From Beroe forskalii (taxonomy: Eukaryota; Ctenophora; Nuda; Beroida; Beroidae): a DNA stretch of 64,000 bases. Within the stretch, counting starts at the first letter, position 1. Each line of letters starts with the position of its first letter. Below the pieces are notes generated by a model. The model was not told the DNA's origin, made no database searches, and was given only the letters and a program-made list of their open reading frames with translations. The DNA lies in assembly GCA_011033025.1 (NCBI GenBank), contig WFMF01000081.1, positions 1 to 64,000 of the forward strand. Reading direction: 5' to 3'. The translations under genes were made by a program, and so were the position numbers. Of this stretch, positions 1-11,830 are shown piece by piece.

Positions 1-584
1 ATGTACATGGTGCTGTTGGGAGCACTAAATTTAGACACATTGTGTAACTTGCGGCTCCTCTCTCAATCAACAACATGTACCTGGCATAATACTATCCAGG
101 TACTTTATAATTGCTGGGCGTGTTTCTAAAGGAGCACTTTGTACCACACATCCACGCTGTGTCTGATAGTCACTACAGCCTGGACTATTGTGTGATGATC
201 TGGCTGTATTACAATAGAAGAACAATTGGTAATGCAAATTGTACAGTACATTGGTACTATTATAGTATAATGGACTCGTACCAAACCTTCAATTCAGAAT
301 AAGTTTTTAGTGTAAGAATGCTGCAACCTCACACCCTTACCACTTTCTCGTGACCCAAACTGCGCGTTGAAAAACGAGTGGTTTTTGCATGAAAAATAAT
401 TCAATCCTTTCTTCCCTAAATAATTACATCTTACTATATATAATGCGTGTTGTTAATATATATATATATATATATGTGCTGGCAGGCGTTAGAAAATTCA
501 AGCAGGCAACGAAATTATTCTTTAGTCGTGTTGCAAAAACTTTATAATAAATCAGAAAAATAATGAGAAATTTTTTCGTACATT
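1..584. other. Unassigned AT-rich sequence
   Basis: I see no exon or known element here. Short open frames are present but have no family resemblance. A short (TA)n run lies near 458-474. Confidence 0.5.
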
Positions 585-1175
585 CTGAGGGGGGCAGTGG
601 GAGGCCACGCCCTTTTTTTTCGCAAAAATTAAACTTTCGAATTTTTTCAAAATTCCTTCTCGCCATCGAGTTGCTTATGATGAATAAAAATTTTGAGAAT
701 TTTGTCCGAATTATTGGGTCACCCTGAGGGGCGTGGGAGACCACGCCCTTTTTTCCGCAAAAATTGAACTTTCGAATTTTTTTCAAAATTCCCTCGCCAT
801 TGAGTTGCTCATGATGAATAAAAATTTTGAGAATTTTGTCCGAGTTATTGGGTCACCCTGAGGGGCGTGGTAGGCCACGCCCTTTTTTTCGCAAAAATTA
901 AACTTTCGAATTTTTTCAAAATTCCTTCGCCATCGAGTTCTTTATGATGAATACTAATTTTGAGAATTTTGTCCGAATTAGGTCACCCTGAGGGGCGTGG
1001 AGGCCACGCCCTTTTTTTTCTAAAAATCAAAGTTTCGAATTTTTCAAAATTCCTTCGCTATGGAGTTGCTGCTTATGATGACTAAAGGTTTTGAGAATAT
1101 TGTCGGCAATAAATATTGGATTACCGTTGGGGCGTGGGAAGCTTTTTTTCACAGAAATTAAAGTTTCGAATTTCC
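585..1175. repeat. Tandem repeat, about 135-bp unit, five decaying copies
   Basis: Units begin near 585, 720, 855, 987 and 1122. Each carries a short GC hairpin (GGGGCGTGG then CCACGCCC), a T-run, and an AT-rich block with AAACTTTCGAATTTTTTCAA. Copies 1-4 are close to one another and the fifth is degraded. The minus-strand open frame over this block is a by-product of the repeat. Confidence 0.85.
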
Positions 1176-1645
1176 CCTCAAAACTCGCACGGTCAAATCA
1201 CTCTAAGGGACATGTGGCCGTTAGCTCATGCGGCTGCCATCATTCGCCGTCCGTAGGACGGGAACCGACTAGTAACTTTAATAGCAGTTGCGATAATATC
1301 AAGTAAAACAGTTCGTAATAAAGGCTCGCCCCTTCGGAACTCGACTTTGTTACTCACTAGGTTAGGTCAAATCAGCTTCAAACTGGCGCGAGAACCGGAA
1401 TTAATGGTGCCAAACCAGAGAGGCCATTCATCCTATTGAACATTAGGACATTAGGTCTTAGGATACTTTGGATCCAACTTTCAGTCCAGAGATTTTCAGC
1501 ATCCATTGCTACTTATCAGTTTTCTCATTGCTACTTATCAGTTTTCTTGTGCGTGTTGAATTAGCAGCTCTCTTATCAGCAATTTGCAACTCGCACTCAG
1601 CAGCTACTCTTTGTGCTTTTCTGTGTACTACACAGTGTACACAGA
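1176..1645. other. Unassigned; possible 5' flank of the LINE remnant
   Basis: No exon or repeat recognised. It directly precedes the ORF1-like frame and could include the 5' untranslated part of that element, but nothing marks a boundary. Confidence 0.35.
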
Positions 1646-2620
1646 ATGGCATTATCAGTTGGAAAGGTCTATGAGTTGGAGAAGGAATTTGACTCAGTTT
1701 TCAGCGGACATTTTGGTGCTAACTGGAAGGAGGTCAACAAAGCAGCTGTAATGAAGTGCGACAAGGCAACTCTGACAAATCTCGTACTGTCAGCTGTCCG
1801 TGTAATGGGAAAGAGCAAGGAGACACTGCAATCAGCAGCAATGTCTTACGAGGCATTTTCGGAAGAGGTGATGTTACACCAGAACTCAGTGATGCAACTC
1901 CAAGATGAACTCCTAAAGAGCAAGTCCGAGCAAATGGAAGCGGTCCAGACGACAGTGAAGAGTGAAATCAGAAGCTTCAGTGACGTAGTGAAGAAAGGTT
2001 GTGGAGACAGGATTACAGCGACACAAGTGAAGGCAGCAGTGAAGTCGGCAGTGAAGGATGATGACCGAAGAAGATCGGTTATGGTGTTTGGACTTGAGGA
2101 GTCAGCCGGTGAAGTTCTGCAGGAGAAAGTGAGATGTGCTCGAGTCAGCTGTTCTACGGCACGGCTCTTGGTCAAAAAGACTGTCACCGTATTGGTGCTG
2201 TCAGGACAGGCTATGTACGCCCTAGCAAAGGCCACGTTCCACAGCAATGAAACAGCGGCATTGGCTCTGAAATGTGGAAAGAATCTGCGGGAACGCGCTG
2301 GCAGGTGTACATATCTCCAGACAGAACACAAGAAGAAAGAGAGGAAAGGACTTGTTTCACAGTTACGGGAAAAGATACAGAGCGATCCTGGACAATACCA
2401 CTACATCAGCAATGGTACAGTTTGCAGCAGGGAGAGGCGGCCGACACCTTCATCCCGGACACCACAATCGACATCCGAGAACCCTTCGTCATCTCCGATC
2501 CCCCAGTCTACTCCTCGGTCTGCCCTGAACTCAGCCAATGCTTCGAACCCTCGCCCTGCCTCGCGCCGAATGGGACTTGCTGAACAACCTCGGGCACCAA
2601 GTCCCCACCCAACTCCTTGA
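1646..2620 (+). pseudogene. Non-LTR retrotransposon (LINE) ORF1-like protein, frameshifted
   Basis: The open frame starts best at ATG 1646 (MALSVGKVYELEKE); an upstream in-frame ATG at 1613 adds only an unconvincing leader. Visible order: a charged helical, probably coiled-coil region (about residues 75-125), a basic patch with RRRSVMVFGLEE resembling the first strand of an RRM-like ORF1 fold, then a C-terminal domain ending in DPGQYHYISNGTV, typical of LINE ORF1 proteins, and a Pro/Ser-rich tail. Near 2300-2345 the similarity jumps frames: YISPDRTQEEREE is read in a second plus frame while ERKGLVSQLREKIQSDPG is in the main frame, which points to at least one compensated indel. ORF1 proteins bind element RNA. 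No endonuclease/reverse-transcriptase ORF2 follows. The family (CR1/L2-like) is inferred, not proven. Confidence 0.65.
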
Positions 2621-3990
2621 GTGTGCGTTGTTTTTCTGATTTTGAGCGCAAATTTTCAGTGTGCGTTGGCGAGACAGTGGCAATCAGGTCACAATGTGCG
2701 GCGAACAGATGCCTGTACGGCATCTTAATGTGCTTGTGGTCTTATTTATATTTGTTATTGTATTAATTTTATTTACTTATTTCGGCACATGCCAGCCCCA
2801 CCGTGGGATTTCAAACAAAAAACATTGCAATTTGCAACAACAAATAACACTAAATTGGACTCATCATCATCTCCTAAACTGGCAGTCAATCTCCGGTCAA
2901 ATGACATTCTAATTGACAGAATCTGTGGAGACAGTTTGACGATGTGCAGTGAGCTGCTGTACAAAGATGAAACTGTACAGCATTTCTCAGATATATTACT
3001 ATATTACAACCTGTAATATCGTATCATATGCAGTGATAATACTTTGTGCTAAGTGATCAGAGTGATATATTAACAAGCATTTAACTCATCAGCAGATTAT
3101 TTATTGCATATCTTGACATGACCAAGCCTTCTCCACATGCCGTGAAATGGTGGTATTATCACATTATGCGCGGCATACTTTGAGTCAATTTAATTTGAAG
3201 TATGGCAAGTTTTCAATTATACAAATTCTCATGGACTTGATACCGACAAGAACGTTGAAATATTGAGAAATAAGTGAATAGGAAATGTTTTGTAAATCGG
3301 TGTTTGTATCGTGTTGTTAAGTAGTATTCGCAAAGTTCAAACAATTAGCAGTTAGTACGTATAGTGGAAATTGAAGTTGAACACAATTCAGTTATGTGTA
3401 GTAACCATGACAGCAACCCGTGGTAAAGAATGCCAAAGTATTGACCCTTGTTAAGGACGAGTGTACTTAAAAATTAACCTATCCTCATATTCAAATCATA
3501 TGTCAAGTACGTGTTACAAAGCATTTCTGTGAAATCGGTAATCAAATTCCCTTCCTATCGCGTGTGAGAGCTAAATAAATAAATTACGCTGTGACGTCAG
3601 TTCTTCCTTGTGCGCTCTCGTATATACTGCGTGAGAGCTTACTAACACTAGTTCTATATCATAATGAAAGCGTTTTGCTGATTAATCTCTAAAATTTTTT
3701 AGAGAGAAATTTTAGATCACACCTGTGAGTGGTAGTTGTGGTAATACAATGTAAAATCATGTGCATAAATGAAAAGAAGATTCAATGATCCAATCAAGAG
3801 TCAAGTATATATTCCGATATGATTATGAATAGACGTGATATCATATCTGTACGTTTCACATTTCAATAATACCGTAAACCACTACAACAACAATGAGTAC
3901 AATACGCTTCCTCCAGTTTTGTTATCATTTTGTGTCGATTTTTCTTGTTTTCCAGTTACATTAAAAGAGAAGAAGTGGAAAAATTTAATA
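2621..3990. other. LINE tail-like sequence, then unassigned AT-rich DNA
   Basis: After the ORF1 stop, a T-rich run (TTATTTATATTTGTTATTG, near 2743-2780) and a block near 2788-2815 look like a LINE 3' tail, suggesting an internally deleted element. From about 3000 to 3990 I recognise nothing. Confidence 0.35.
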
Positions 3991-4660
3991 GACTCATGAG
4001 TAAAAGGGTCACAAGAGTTGTGAATTTTGTCCAATCGATACATTGGATCCATCATGTCCAATGGACATCCATTGGATCACATCCATTGGACATACAATGG
4101 ACATCCATTGAACATGATGTGCATCGGTAAAATTGCCCAATGGTGTTCAATGGATACAATGGTTCCATTTGTGATGTTCAATGGACATGTTCAATAGATC
4201 CAATAGATGTTCAATGGATCCATCTGCATCTGTGTGGATCCAACGGACGAAATCACCAAACATTGTTCAATGGTCAAAATGTATCCATTGGATCCAATGT
4301 CGCAATGGATTCAATAGACATGTCGAATGGTGTTCAATGGACACAATGGACCCATTGGACCAATGGACATAATATACCAGACTGATATCCATCTACCATG
4401 TTTGGTGATTGTATCCATTGGATTCACTCAGATGGACCCATTAAACATCCATTTAATCCATGAATAAACATGTCCGTTGAACATCAAAAATGGATCCATT
4501 TAAAACCATGGGAAATTTTATCGATGGATATCATGCTCAATGGATATTCATTGGATCTCCAATGGACGTCCATTGAAGATGTCCATTTGACATGATGGAT
4601 CCAATGGATCCATTGGACGAAATTAACAACTCTTGTGACCCTTTTACCGACTCTTGAGAC
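3991..4660. mobile_element. Foldback element built of BamHI-like (GGATCC) repeats
   Basis: The left end (about 3991-4080) and the reverse complement of the right end (about 4575-4660) match for roughly 85 bp, including AAAAGGGTCACAAGAGTTGT. The interior consists of variants of CCATTGGATCCAATGGACA, itself nearly self-complementary, so the element can fold at several scales. The same peptide motif (RVTRVVNFVQ) therefore appears on both strands. No transposase is encoded. It is non-autonomous. Confidence 0.85.
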
Positions 4661-5351
4661 ACACAGCAATCAGAATACAGGACATATTCTTAATTTTAGA
4701 GGTTTGGGAATAGGTAAAAGGTACAGGCTTCCATCCTGTGTTGAGCACGTAATCAGAGAATTATACCCTATTCCTAGTGGACAATACACAGGTTTTCATG
4801 GATTAGACGAAGTAAATTCACTGAAAGAATTCTAAGTATCCGACAGTACTTGTGGCGATTACAACATAAAGTTAACGATTTAGTTTAAAACAATACACTG
4901 TTGTCTAAGGCATATCATACGTAGGTACGTCTTGTTCTTGTTCTACTTTGTATGGTTAAGGATAATATCTAGATTTTGTCATTATTGATTGATAATCAAT
5001 ATGTAGGGCGTTTTTAAACAACAGAAGATTTATTGTAATAAACCAGATTGAACAACTGAAGTTTTTTTAATCTGCAGTGAAACAAAACAATAATAGATCA
5101 ATCAGGTATAGCAACAGAATTAGTGTTTACATAGCGATTTTACATACATGGCGGCTGTGGGCAGTGATAGCAAGGAAGAACTGACGTCACACCATAAGGT
5201 ATCATGTTTCTAATTTACGCCCATATCTTGCGTTACACACGGAATAGAGAGGCGGGACTTTCGAGATTCGATTACTAAGATCATAACTATGATATACTGA
5301 ATTTTTCGTTAAATTTAGAAGAAGTCAATTTTTAAGTACACCCGTCCTTTA
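4661..5351. other. Unassigned
   Basis: No exon, RNA gene or repeat recognised between the two foldback elements. Confidence 0.45.
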
Positions 5352-6396
5352 AGGGGGGGGGTTCAAGCCAAATTTTTGGGAAAACACGTTTCTGAGATAA
5401 CGGTTGACCCAAAAAAGTGCCAAGTTATGGTGGGCCCTTTTGGCCAGGTTTGGTACTCCCAGACCCACTGGCGCCGCCGTGGCGCCATGCCCAAATAGAC
5501 TTAAAATGGGCATATTTTTCAAAAGCAACTTGGGCGGGATCTGAGATTGTGCAATCGATAGATAATGGTCCCCTGAGTTACCATAAAAAATTTGAAGTCG
5601 ATATCTCAAAAATGGCTGAGTTATGGCCGAAAACGTATGCCCTTATAATATGGGCATACGCGTGTCGCATAAACCAAAGACCCATAACATGGGCAAATAT
5701 CAATATTTTGAATGAAACCAACTTTTAAGTCGTTGAATATGTATTAGCGTAAATTGCTGCTAAAAAGATTTATGTCAAAAACCTCTAAAAAAACCTAAAA
5801 TCGCCATTTTCTCAGTTCGCGTTTTTTCCAAAAGTGCACTTTAGTCAAAAACCGGCTACGATTAAATTCTGAGAAAAATGGCTTTTTTTGAAACTCTAAA
5901 TTCCGCGTTTTTTAGAGCCGGATTTTGATTTAGGCCCTAAAAATTTTGGCGCCATTTTAGCAAAATTTGAATGCACTTTGGCAAAAGTTTTGGAGAGAAT
6001 CAATAATTCAACGCTACTTATCGAATAAAGTTGGTTTCATTTAAAATATTGATATTTGCCCGAGTTTTGATTTGGGCCAAATTGACTTGGAAAGCGTGTA
6101 TGCCCATATATGGGCATACGTTTTCGACCATTACTCATTTTTAAGATATCGACTTCAAATTTTTATGGTAACTCAGGGGACCATTATCTATCGATTGCAC
6201 CCAGATCTGGGCCAAAGTTGCTTTGGAAAAAATATGCCCATTTTGTGCCCATATATTTGGGCATGGCGCCACGGTGGGCGCCAGTGGCAACCAGTCCCAA
6301 ACCTGGCCAAAAAAGTTGGCCCATTTGGGGTATACTTTTGGGTCAACCAAGTCTCAGAAACGTAAACCTTTCTCAAAATTTTGGCTTGAACCCCTC
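5352..6396. mobile_element. Foldback element, 1.05 kb
   Basis: The arms, about 5352-5745 and 6008-6396, are inverted copies. The outer ends GGGGTTCAAGCCAAA and TTTGGCTTGAACCCC pair, and inner landmarks such as TATGGGCATACG recur in opposite orientation. The arms differ by scattered substitutions, so the element is not recent. The 260-bp centre carries weaker symmetry. No coding capacity beyond shadow frames. Confidence 0.85.
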
Positions 6397-7479
6397 AATA
6401 ACAGTGAGCAGGGGTAAAAACAATAAAAGTTTGGTGAGTTGCTAAGAGAGTTAATTAGTTAATTAGTTAACTTGTCATAAGCTGACAGTTAAAAAGAATA
6501 AGTACTATAGGCCTGTTTTTCACTGGTCCAAACGACACTCAGTAAGCCTGGGTGAGCTCATTTATTTCATACACTAGCACAGTCTTGATTTTTTTTTCAA
6601 ACGAGCCGAAAACTTCAGTATCCCCAGGGTTTCCACTCTGTTCTCTGCCTTAGATAATTTTAAATTCGTAAATATACTGGCCAGTGCTGAGTCAAAGTAT
6701 CTTCATAATTAAGTTTTTCAATAATAGTCAGTTAAATTTCTTCACAGTTCACGCATATGATTTACTGATTTATTCTGGCTGCAGGTGCCGCTGTCACAAA
6801 AATGGAGCGCAACAGCTGCTTTTAACTTTGTAAATGCGTGACACTGTCTAGGGTATTGTAGACCTTATGTAAAACCTAATGTTAAACCTAAATCTTTTAC
6901 TAACATTAACTTCTGTACGTGAACACCATCCAAGGCAAAAGATGTGGCACTTGAAAACGATGCCTACAATAGGTGTGCTATTAATGTGACACCGATAATG
7001 TGAAGTAAATTCTACATCAAACCCCGATCTCATGACGGAATAGGTGGTACAACGTCGCCAACATACCACGCTGGGCTATGACAATGACGTCATCCCAACC
7101 CCCCAGTAAACCCCATATCCAAAAAATAAAAAATTTCCCCCGAACCAGAAATTTTTGCCCATTTTGCAGCCCGCTCGCTTCGCTCGAGAAATTGACTATA
7201 TTTTGTGAGCAAAGCAAGCAGTTTGCAAAATTTGCTTCTTTTTTAATATTTCATAGGCTAAAGTAATTATTCTAATATATTAGAAGTTAATAAGGCTCTC
7301 ATTGTGAAGCTAATCTAGAACAGGGAATTATTCATTGCTTTATAGTTATTGACATGGATCCAGCATGGATCCAGCCCAGAATTTTGGGGACGTAAAATTT
7401 TAGCCCTTGCGGTGCTTCATTTGCAATTTAAATGACGTTTTCTAAATGTAAAAATAATTCAAGTATGTATTAACGCTAG
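6397..7479. other. Unassigned, with one dispersed short repeat
   Basis: Nothing gene-like seen. Near 7043-7095 lies one copy of the roughly 50-bp dispersed sequence ending in AATGACGTCATC that recurs near 15097, 17465 and 22258 and, inverted, near 22700. Confidence 0.4.
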
Positions 7480-7935
7480 CAGGGGTCTGGGGCGGCAGCC
7501 CCCATAATAGAGGTCTGGGTGTAAAGAAATGTCACCTCAATAAGATCTTTGTACTGTTTTTATCACAAAAGCTCCATCTTTTTTGCCGTGCATAATTTCA
7601 CTAAATATATTAAAATCAAAAGAAAGAACAGCGAGGGGTCTGGGGCGGCAGCCCCAGAAGCCAGAGGTGTGGAGTGTCAGAATTGTCACCTCAATAGGGT
7701 TTTTGCATTGTTTTCATCTCAACAGCTCCACCCCTTTTGTTGTACACAATTTCACTAAATATATTTAAAATGAAGAGAAAGAAAAGTAGGGTCTGGGGGC
7801 GGCAGCCCCAGAAGCCAAGGTGTGGGGCGTCAAGAAATGTCACCTCAATAGAATTTTGCACTGTTGACTGTTTTCATGTCAGCATCTACATCATTGTTGT
7901 CGTAAACAATTTTGCCTCCTATATACCCATGAGGA
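7480..7935. repeat. Tandem repeat, about 154-bp unit, three copies
   Basis: Units start near 7480, 7634 and 7789 with GGGTCTGGGGCGGCAGCCCC (a short GC hairpin). This is followed by AATGTCACCTCAATAG and TTTCACTAAATATAT in the same order; the third copy loses its end. The GC hairpin motif recurs alone near 28395 and 56400. Confidence 0.85.
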
Positions 7936-8075
7936 ATGCTATTGATAATTGATGCTATCGATACTTGACAAATAAGACTATTCATGCTTTCTTGGAATTG
8001 ATTTCATGGATCGGTTCGTTGAATAAGAGTCGCATGATTGCAATTGATGAGTAATTGATTTATTCTCTTTTGACT

Positions 8076-8258
8076 CAATGGTACAGGTACAAAACTAAAC
8101 GATGTGGTTCTTGGCGACAATCAATTTCGTCGTTCTACGACATTTTTAAGGTCTCAAATTTGATTTATACAATCAAATTTTAGACCTGAATGTCGTAGAA
8201 CGACGAAATTGATTGTCATTAATGAACCACATCGTTTAGTTTTGTACCTGTACCATTC
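8076..8258. mobile_element. Small hairpin element, near-perfect arms
   Basis: The arm 8076-8152 pairs with 8177-8258 almost base for base; the ends are AATGGTACAGGTACAAAAC and its complement. The loop is about 24 bp. The high arm identity suggests a recent origin or gene conversion. Sequence from 7936 to 8075 and 8259 to 8538 is unassigned. Confidence 0.9.
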
Positions 8259-8839
8259 ATAAACTTGTTTTCAAATAATATCATTGATTTTCATAATATA
8301 TAACTTTTCTAGTCCATTTTCGGACTTTATTTTCAATTCTAATGCTGATTTTTATTTCAATTTTTTTGAATTGTACGCCCAGAGCACGCCTCCAAATTTT
8401 CGTTTGGGGGCATGCGCATGCCCCCAGCACGCCCCCTTGGATCCATGCCTGCTACATCCTATCACTGAAAACTGTTGGTTAGTACAGGTACGATTTGAAT
8501 TTTCATATTAAAAATTCATTTCAATATAATTCGGGTGATAGTAAGGGCTATATTTGATATATCTGAACATGGGTGTGAAATAAATCTTAATCTAGGTTTG
8601 AGGGTTTAATTCGATAGCATATAGGTCAAATATATACCAGAAAAAAAGTCTCAAAAATGTTCGATGCGGAAACCCATTTTTTGGCCACGCCCTTTTTGGG
8701 CAGTGCCCAAAAAATGAATGAACGATATCTCAGCTTAACTTTTTGAGGAAAATTTATAAATGACCACTCTAACTGACGTAGAATTGTCGGTTTTGGTAGG
8801 GTAGAACATGGTTTTAAGTTTCTATCTCAACCCATTCCT

Positions 8840-9475
8840 GAGATAATCCCAAATTTGGCCATTTTGGCTGTCCATGAGGCCCAATATGGGCATTTGGGCA
8901 GCTTATGAGAGGGAAAACATCACAACCATGTAACTTGACTGGAAATGATCGGTTTATGAGGGCAGAGCTTGGTTTCAAAGCTCTATCTTAACCCGTTTCC
9001 GAGATAATCCCCATTTTGGTCATTTTGGCTGTCCATGAGGCCCAATTTGGGCATTTGGACAGCTTATGAGATGGATAACATCAGAACCATGTAACTCAAC
9101 CGGAAATGATCGGTTTATGAGGGTAGAGCATGGTTTCAAAGCTCTATCTCTACCTATTCCCGAGATAATCCCCAATTTGGCCATATTGGCTGACCATGAG
9201 GCCCAATTTGGGCATTTGGACAACTTATGAGATGAAGACCATCAGAACCATCTGACTCGACTGGAAATGGTCGGTTTGTGAGGGTAAAGCATGGTTGTAA
9301 GGCTCTATCTCAGCCCGTTCCCGAGATAATCCCCAATTTGGCCATATTGGCTGTCCATGAGACCCAATTTGGGCATTTGGACAGCTAATGAGATGGATAC
9401 CATGTAACCATGTAACTTGACTGGAAATGGTTGGTTTAAGGGGGTAGAGCATGGTTTTAGGCTCTATTTTCACTC
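8840..9475. repeat. Left-arm tandem array, about 161-bp unit
   Basis: The landmark CCATGAGGCCCAAT or a variant recurs at about 8872, 9033, 9194 and 9355, a spacing of 161-162 bp. Each unit also holds ATGATCGGTTTATGAGGG, and a block with GAGATAATCCCCAATTTGG. Confidence 0.9.
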
Positions 9476-9562
9476 TTTCTCGAAATGGCCATTCGATTAC
9501 AACTTCTATTACAACTCATTTCTATTTATGTCTCGAGCAAAATCAATAACCTCAAACGTGAG

Positions 9563-9995
9563 TACCTTATTGGCCTTTATTTAACCGGCCCTTAAGGACA
9601 AAAACGACTTTGAAATTTTTTTCCAAAGGGCCGGTTAAAAAAAGGCCGGTTAAAGTGGGGCCGGTCAAATTAAAGGCCAGGTAATTTAGGTCAAATTAAA
9701 CTTTTATGAATTGGCTTATATAGTGTAAAATTCACTGGAACGTCATTACATAACACGATAACGACCTAAATCATAATATCAGACCGGGATTTGGGTATTT
9801 TGATGCAATTTATCAAGTAAAAAGGGTTTTAGTGGTCATTTCAGAGCAAAAAATCCTTGATCTGGCAACCTCCATAAAAATTTTCGTCCAAGGGGCCGGT
9901 TAAAACGGTTCAAAAATGATTCATTTTTTGTCCATAGGGCCGGTTAAAAAAAGGCTGGTTAAAAAAAGGCCGGCTAAATAAAGGCCAATAAGGTA
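9563..9995. mobile_element. MITE nested in the foldback, TA-flanked
   Basis: Terminal inverted repeats begin TACCTTATTGGCCTTTATTT and end with the complement GGCCAATAAGGTA. TA borders suggest a Tc1/mariner-type duplication. Subterminal GGCCGGTTAAAA motifs repeat in both halves. A second copy lies at 41494-42002. About 430 bp, non-coding. Confidence 0.88.
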
Positions 9996-10849
9996 TACTG
10001 ACCTAAAACGGCACTTATTATGATTCCTCTTATCTTTTTACAAAGTTGGTTAAAGTCAAGGTCGCCAATCACATCTAGCGTGCATCCTCGATCCTTAAAC
10101 CCTGCAATAAACTCTACAATAAAATCTTGTTTTCTTTTTATGGCCTTTATCTATTTCCGGATAAAATAAATATTTTATCATGTGGCTCAGAAAGTAAATG
10201 TGATGATCAATTCCCACAATTATATTCTTATAGAACCCTCTGACGTTTTCATGCGGGTCTATAATACATAGACAGTAGACACTCGCCTGATCGGGTCCTT
10301 ATTGGTTTAGACCCTCACCCTATGGGCTCGGGCCATAACAGGATAAATCCCTTGGGCTTACGCGGTATGCCCTCGGGAAGTATCCCAAAGGCCCAAAATG
10401 GAACCGATGGGCAATTGGGCACGTTTCTATGAAGAATATAGCTATATAGGTATTGTTTTTAATATAAATTAAAGATGAAACTGCACAAAACAAACCATGT
10501 AACCCTTGGATGTTAAGAAAGTAAGAAGGTGAAAGCAAGCTTAAACAAGTCGATCTTTCTATCTCTGGCCAACAATAAACCTCATTGTACGAATCTATGA
10601 CCGATGGCGCCGAAAATGTTGAGATGATCTGAAATTGATTACACGTGTTAAAACGTCGACGTTCATAGGGTCATGAGTTTTGGAGCTACCATTAACTACA
10701 GTGCAGGAGAGACTTCCCCAATATCATCCAAGAAGGCAATAGCTTGAATTATCCCTGAAGAACTTGGGATATGAAATCTTCAACACCACAAACCAATTAT
10801 TTCTTGATGACAAAGCTAGTCATCACATTGAGTACCTCAGCTGGGTGCC

Positions 10850-11600
10850 CCAATTGAGCCATAAGGGCGCCAATATGTCAAATTTAGGCATTATCTCGGG
10901 AAAGGGTTGAGATAAAGCGTTGAAACAATGCTCTGCCCTCTTAAACCGACCATTTCCGGTCGAATTACATGGTTCCGATGTTCTCCATCTCATAAGCTGT
11001 CCAAATGCCCAAATTGGGCTTCATGGACAGCCAAAATGGCCAAATTGGGGATTATCTCGGGAATAGGTTGAGATAGAGCTTTGAAACCATGCTCTACCCT
11101 CATAAACCGATCATTTCCGGTTGAGTTACACGGTTCCGATGTTCTCCATCTCATAAGCTGTCCAAATGCCAAAATTGGGCCTCATGGACAGCCAAAATGG
11201 CCAAATTGGGGATTATCTCGGGAATAGGTTGAGATAGAGCTTTGAAACCATGCTCTACCCTCATATACCGATCATTTCCGGTTGAGTTACATGGTTCCGA
11301 TGTTCTCCATCTCATAAGCCGTCCAAATGCCCAAATTGGGCCTCATGGACAGCCAAAATGGCCAAAATTGGGATTATCTCGGAAACGGGTTAAGATAGAG
11401 CTTTGAAACCAAGCTCTGCCCTCATAAACCGATCATTTCCAGTCGAGTTACATGGTTGTGATGTTCTCCCTCTCATAAGCTGCCCAAATGCCCATATTGG
11501 GCCTCATGGACAGCCAAAATGGCCAAATTTGGGATTATCTCAGAAATGGGTTGAGATAGAAACTTACAACCATGTTCTACCCTACCAAAACCGACAATTC
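10850..11600. repeat. Right-arm tandem array, about 161-bp unit, inverted
   Basis: The complement of the left-arm unit recurs with landmarks near 11017, 11177, 11338 and 11499, plus a decayed copy near 10852. Four to five units. Confidence 0.88.
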
Positions 11601-11830
11601 TACGTCAGTTAGAGTGGTCATTTATAACTTTTCCTCAAAAAGAAGCTGAGATATCGTTCATTCATTTTTTGGGCACTGCCCAAAAAGGGCGTGGCCAAAA
11701 AATGGGTTTCCGCATCGAAAATTTTTGAGACTTTTTTTCTGGTATATATTTGACCTATATGCTATCGAATTAAACCCTCAAACCTAGATTAAGATTTATT
11801 TCACACCCATGTTTGGTATAGCCCTTACTA

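Larger units (their letters stand above)
8539..11830. mobile_element. Large foldback element (3.3 kb) with tandem arrays in both arms
   Basis: The ends are TAGTAAGGGC and GCCCTTACTA, with TA at both borders. The first roughly 240 bp of each arm are inverted copies. Inside each arm is an array of about 161-bp units (see separate entries). The centre, about 9480-10840, is unique apart from a nested TA-flanked MITE at 9563-9995. No transposase frame is visible. The design of long arms with tandem arrays recalls Foldback/Galileo-type elements by architecture only. Confidence 0.88.

Noticed and set aside
424-786. 120-codon minus-strand frame
   Set aside because: Runs over the 135-bp tandem repeat; repeated KIRKFNFC motif is from the repeat.
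1846-2331. 161-codon minus-strand frame
   Set aside because: Antisense shadow of the LINE ORF1 frame.
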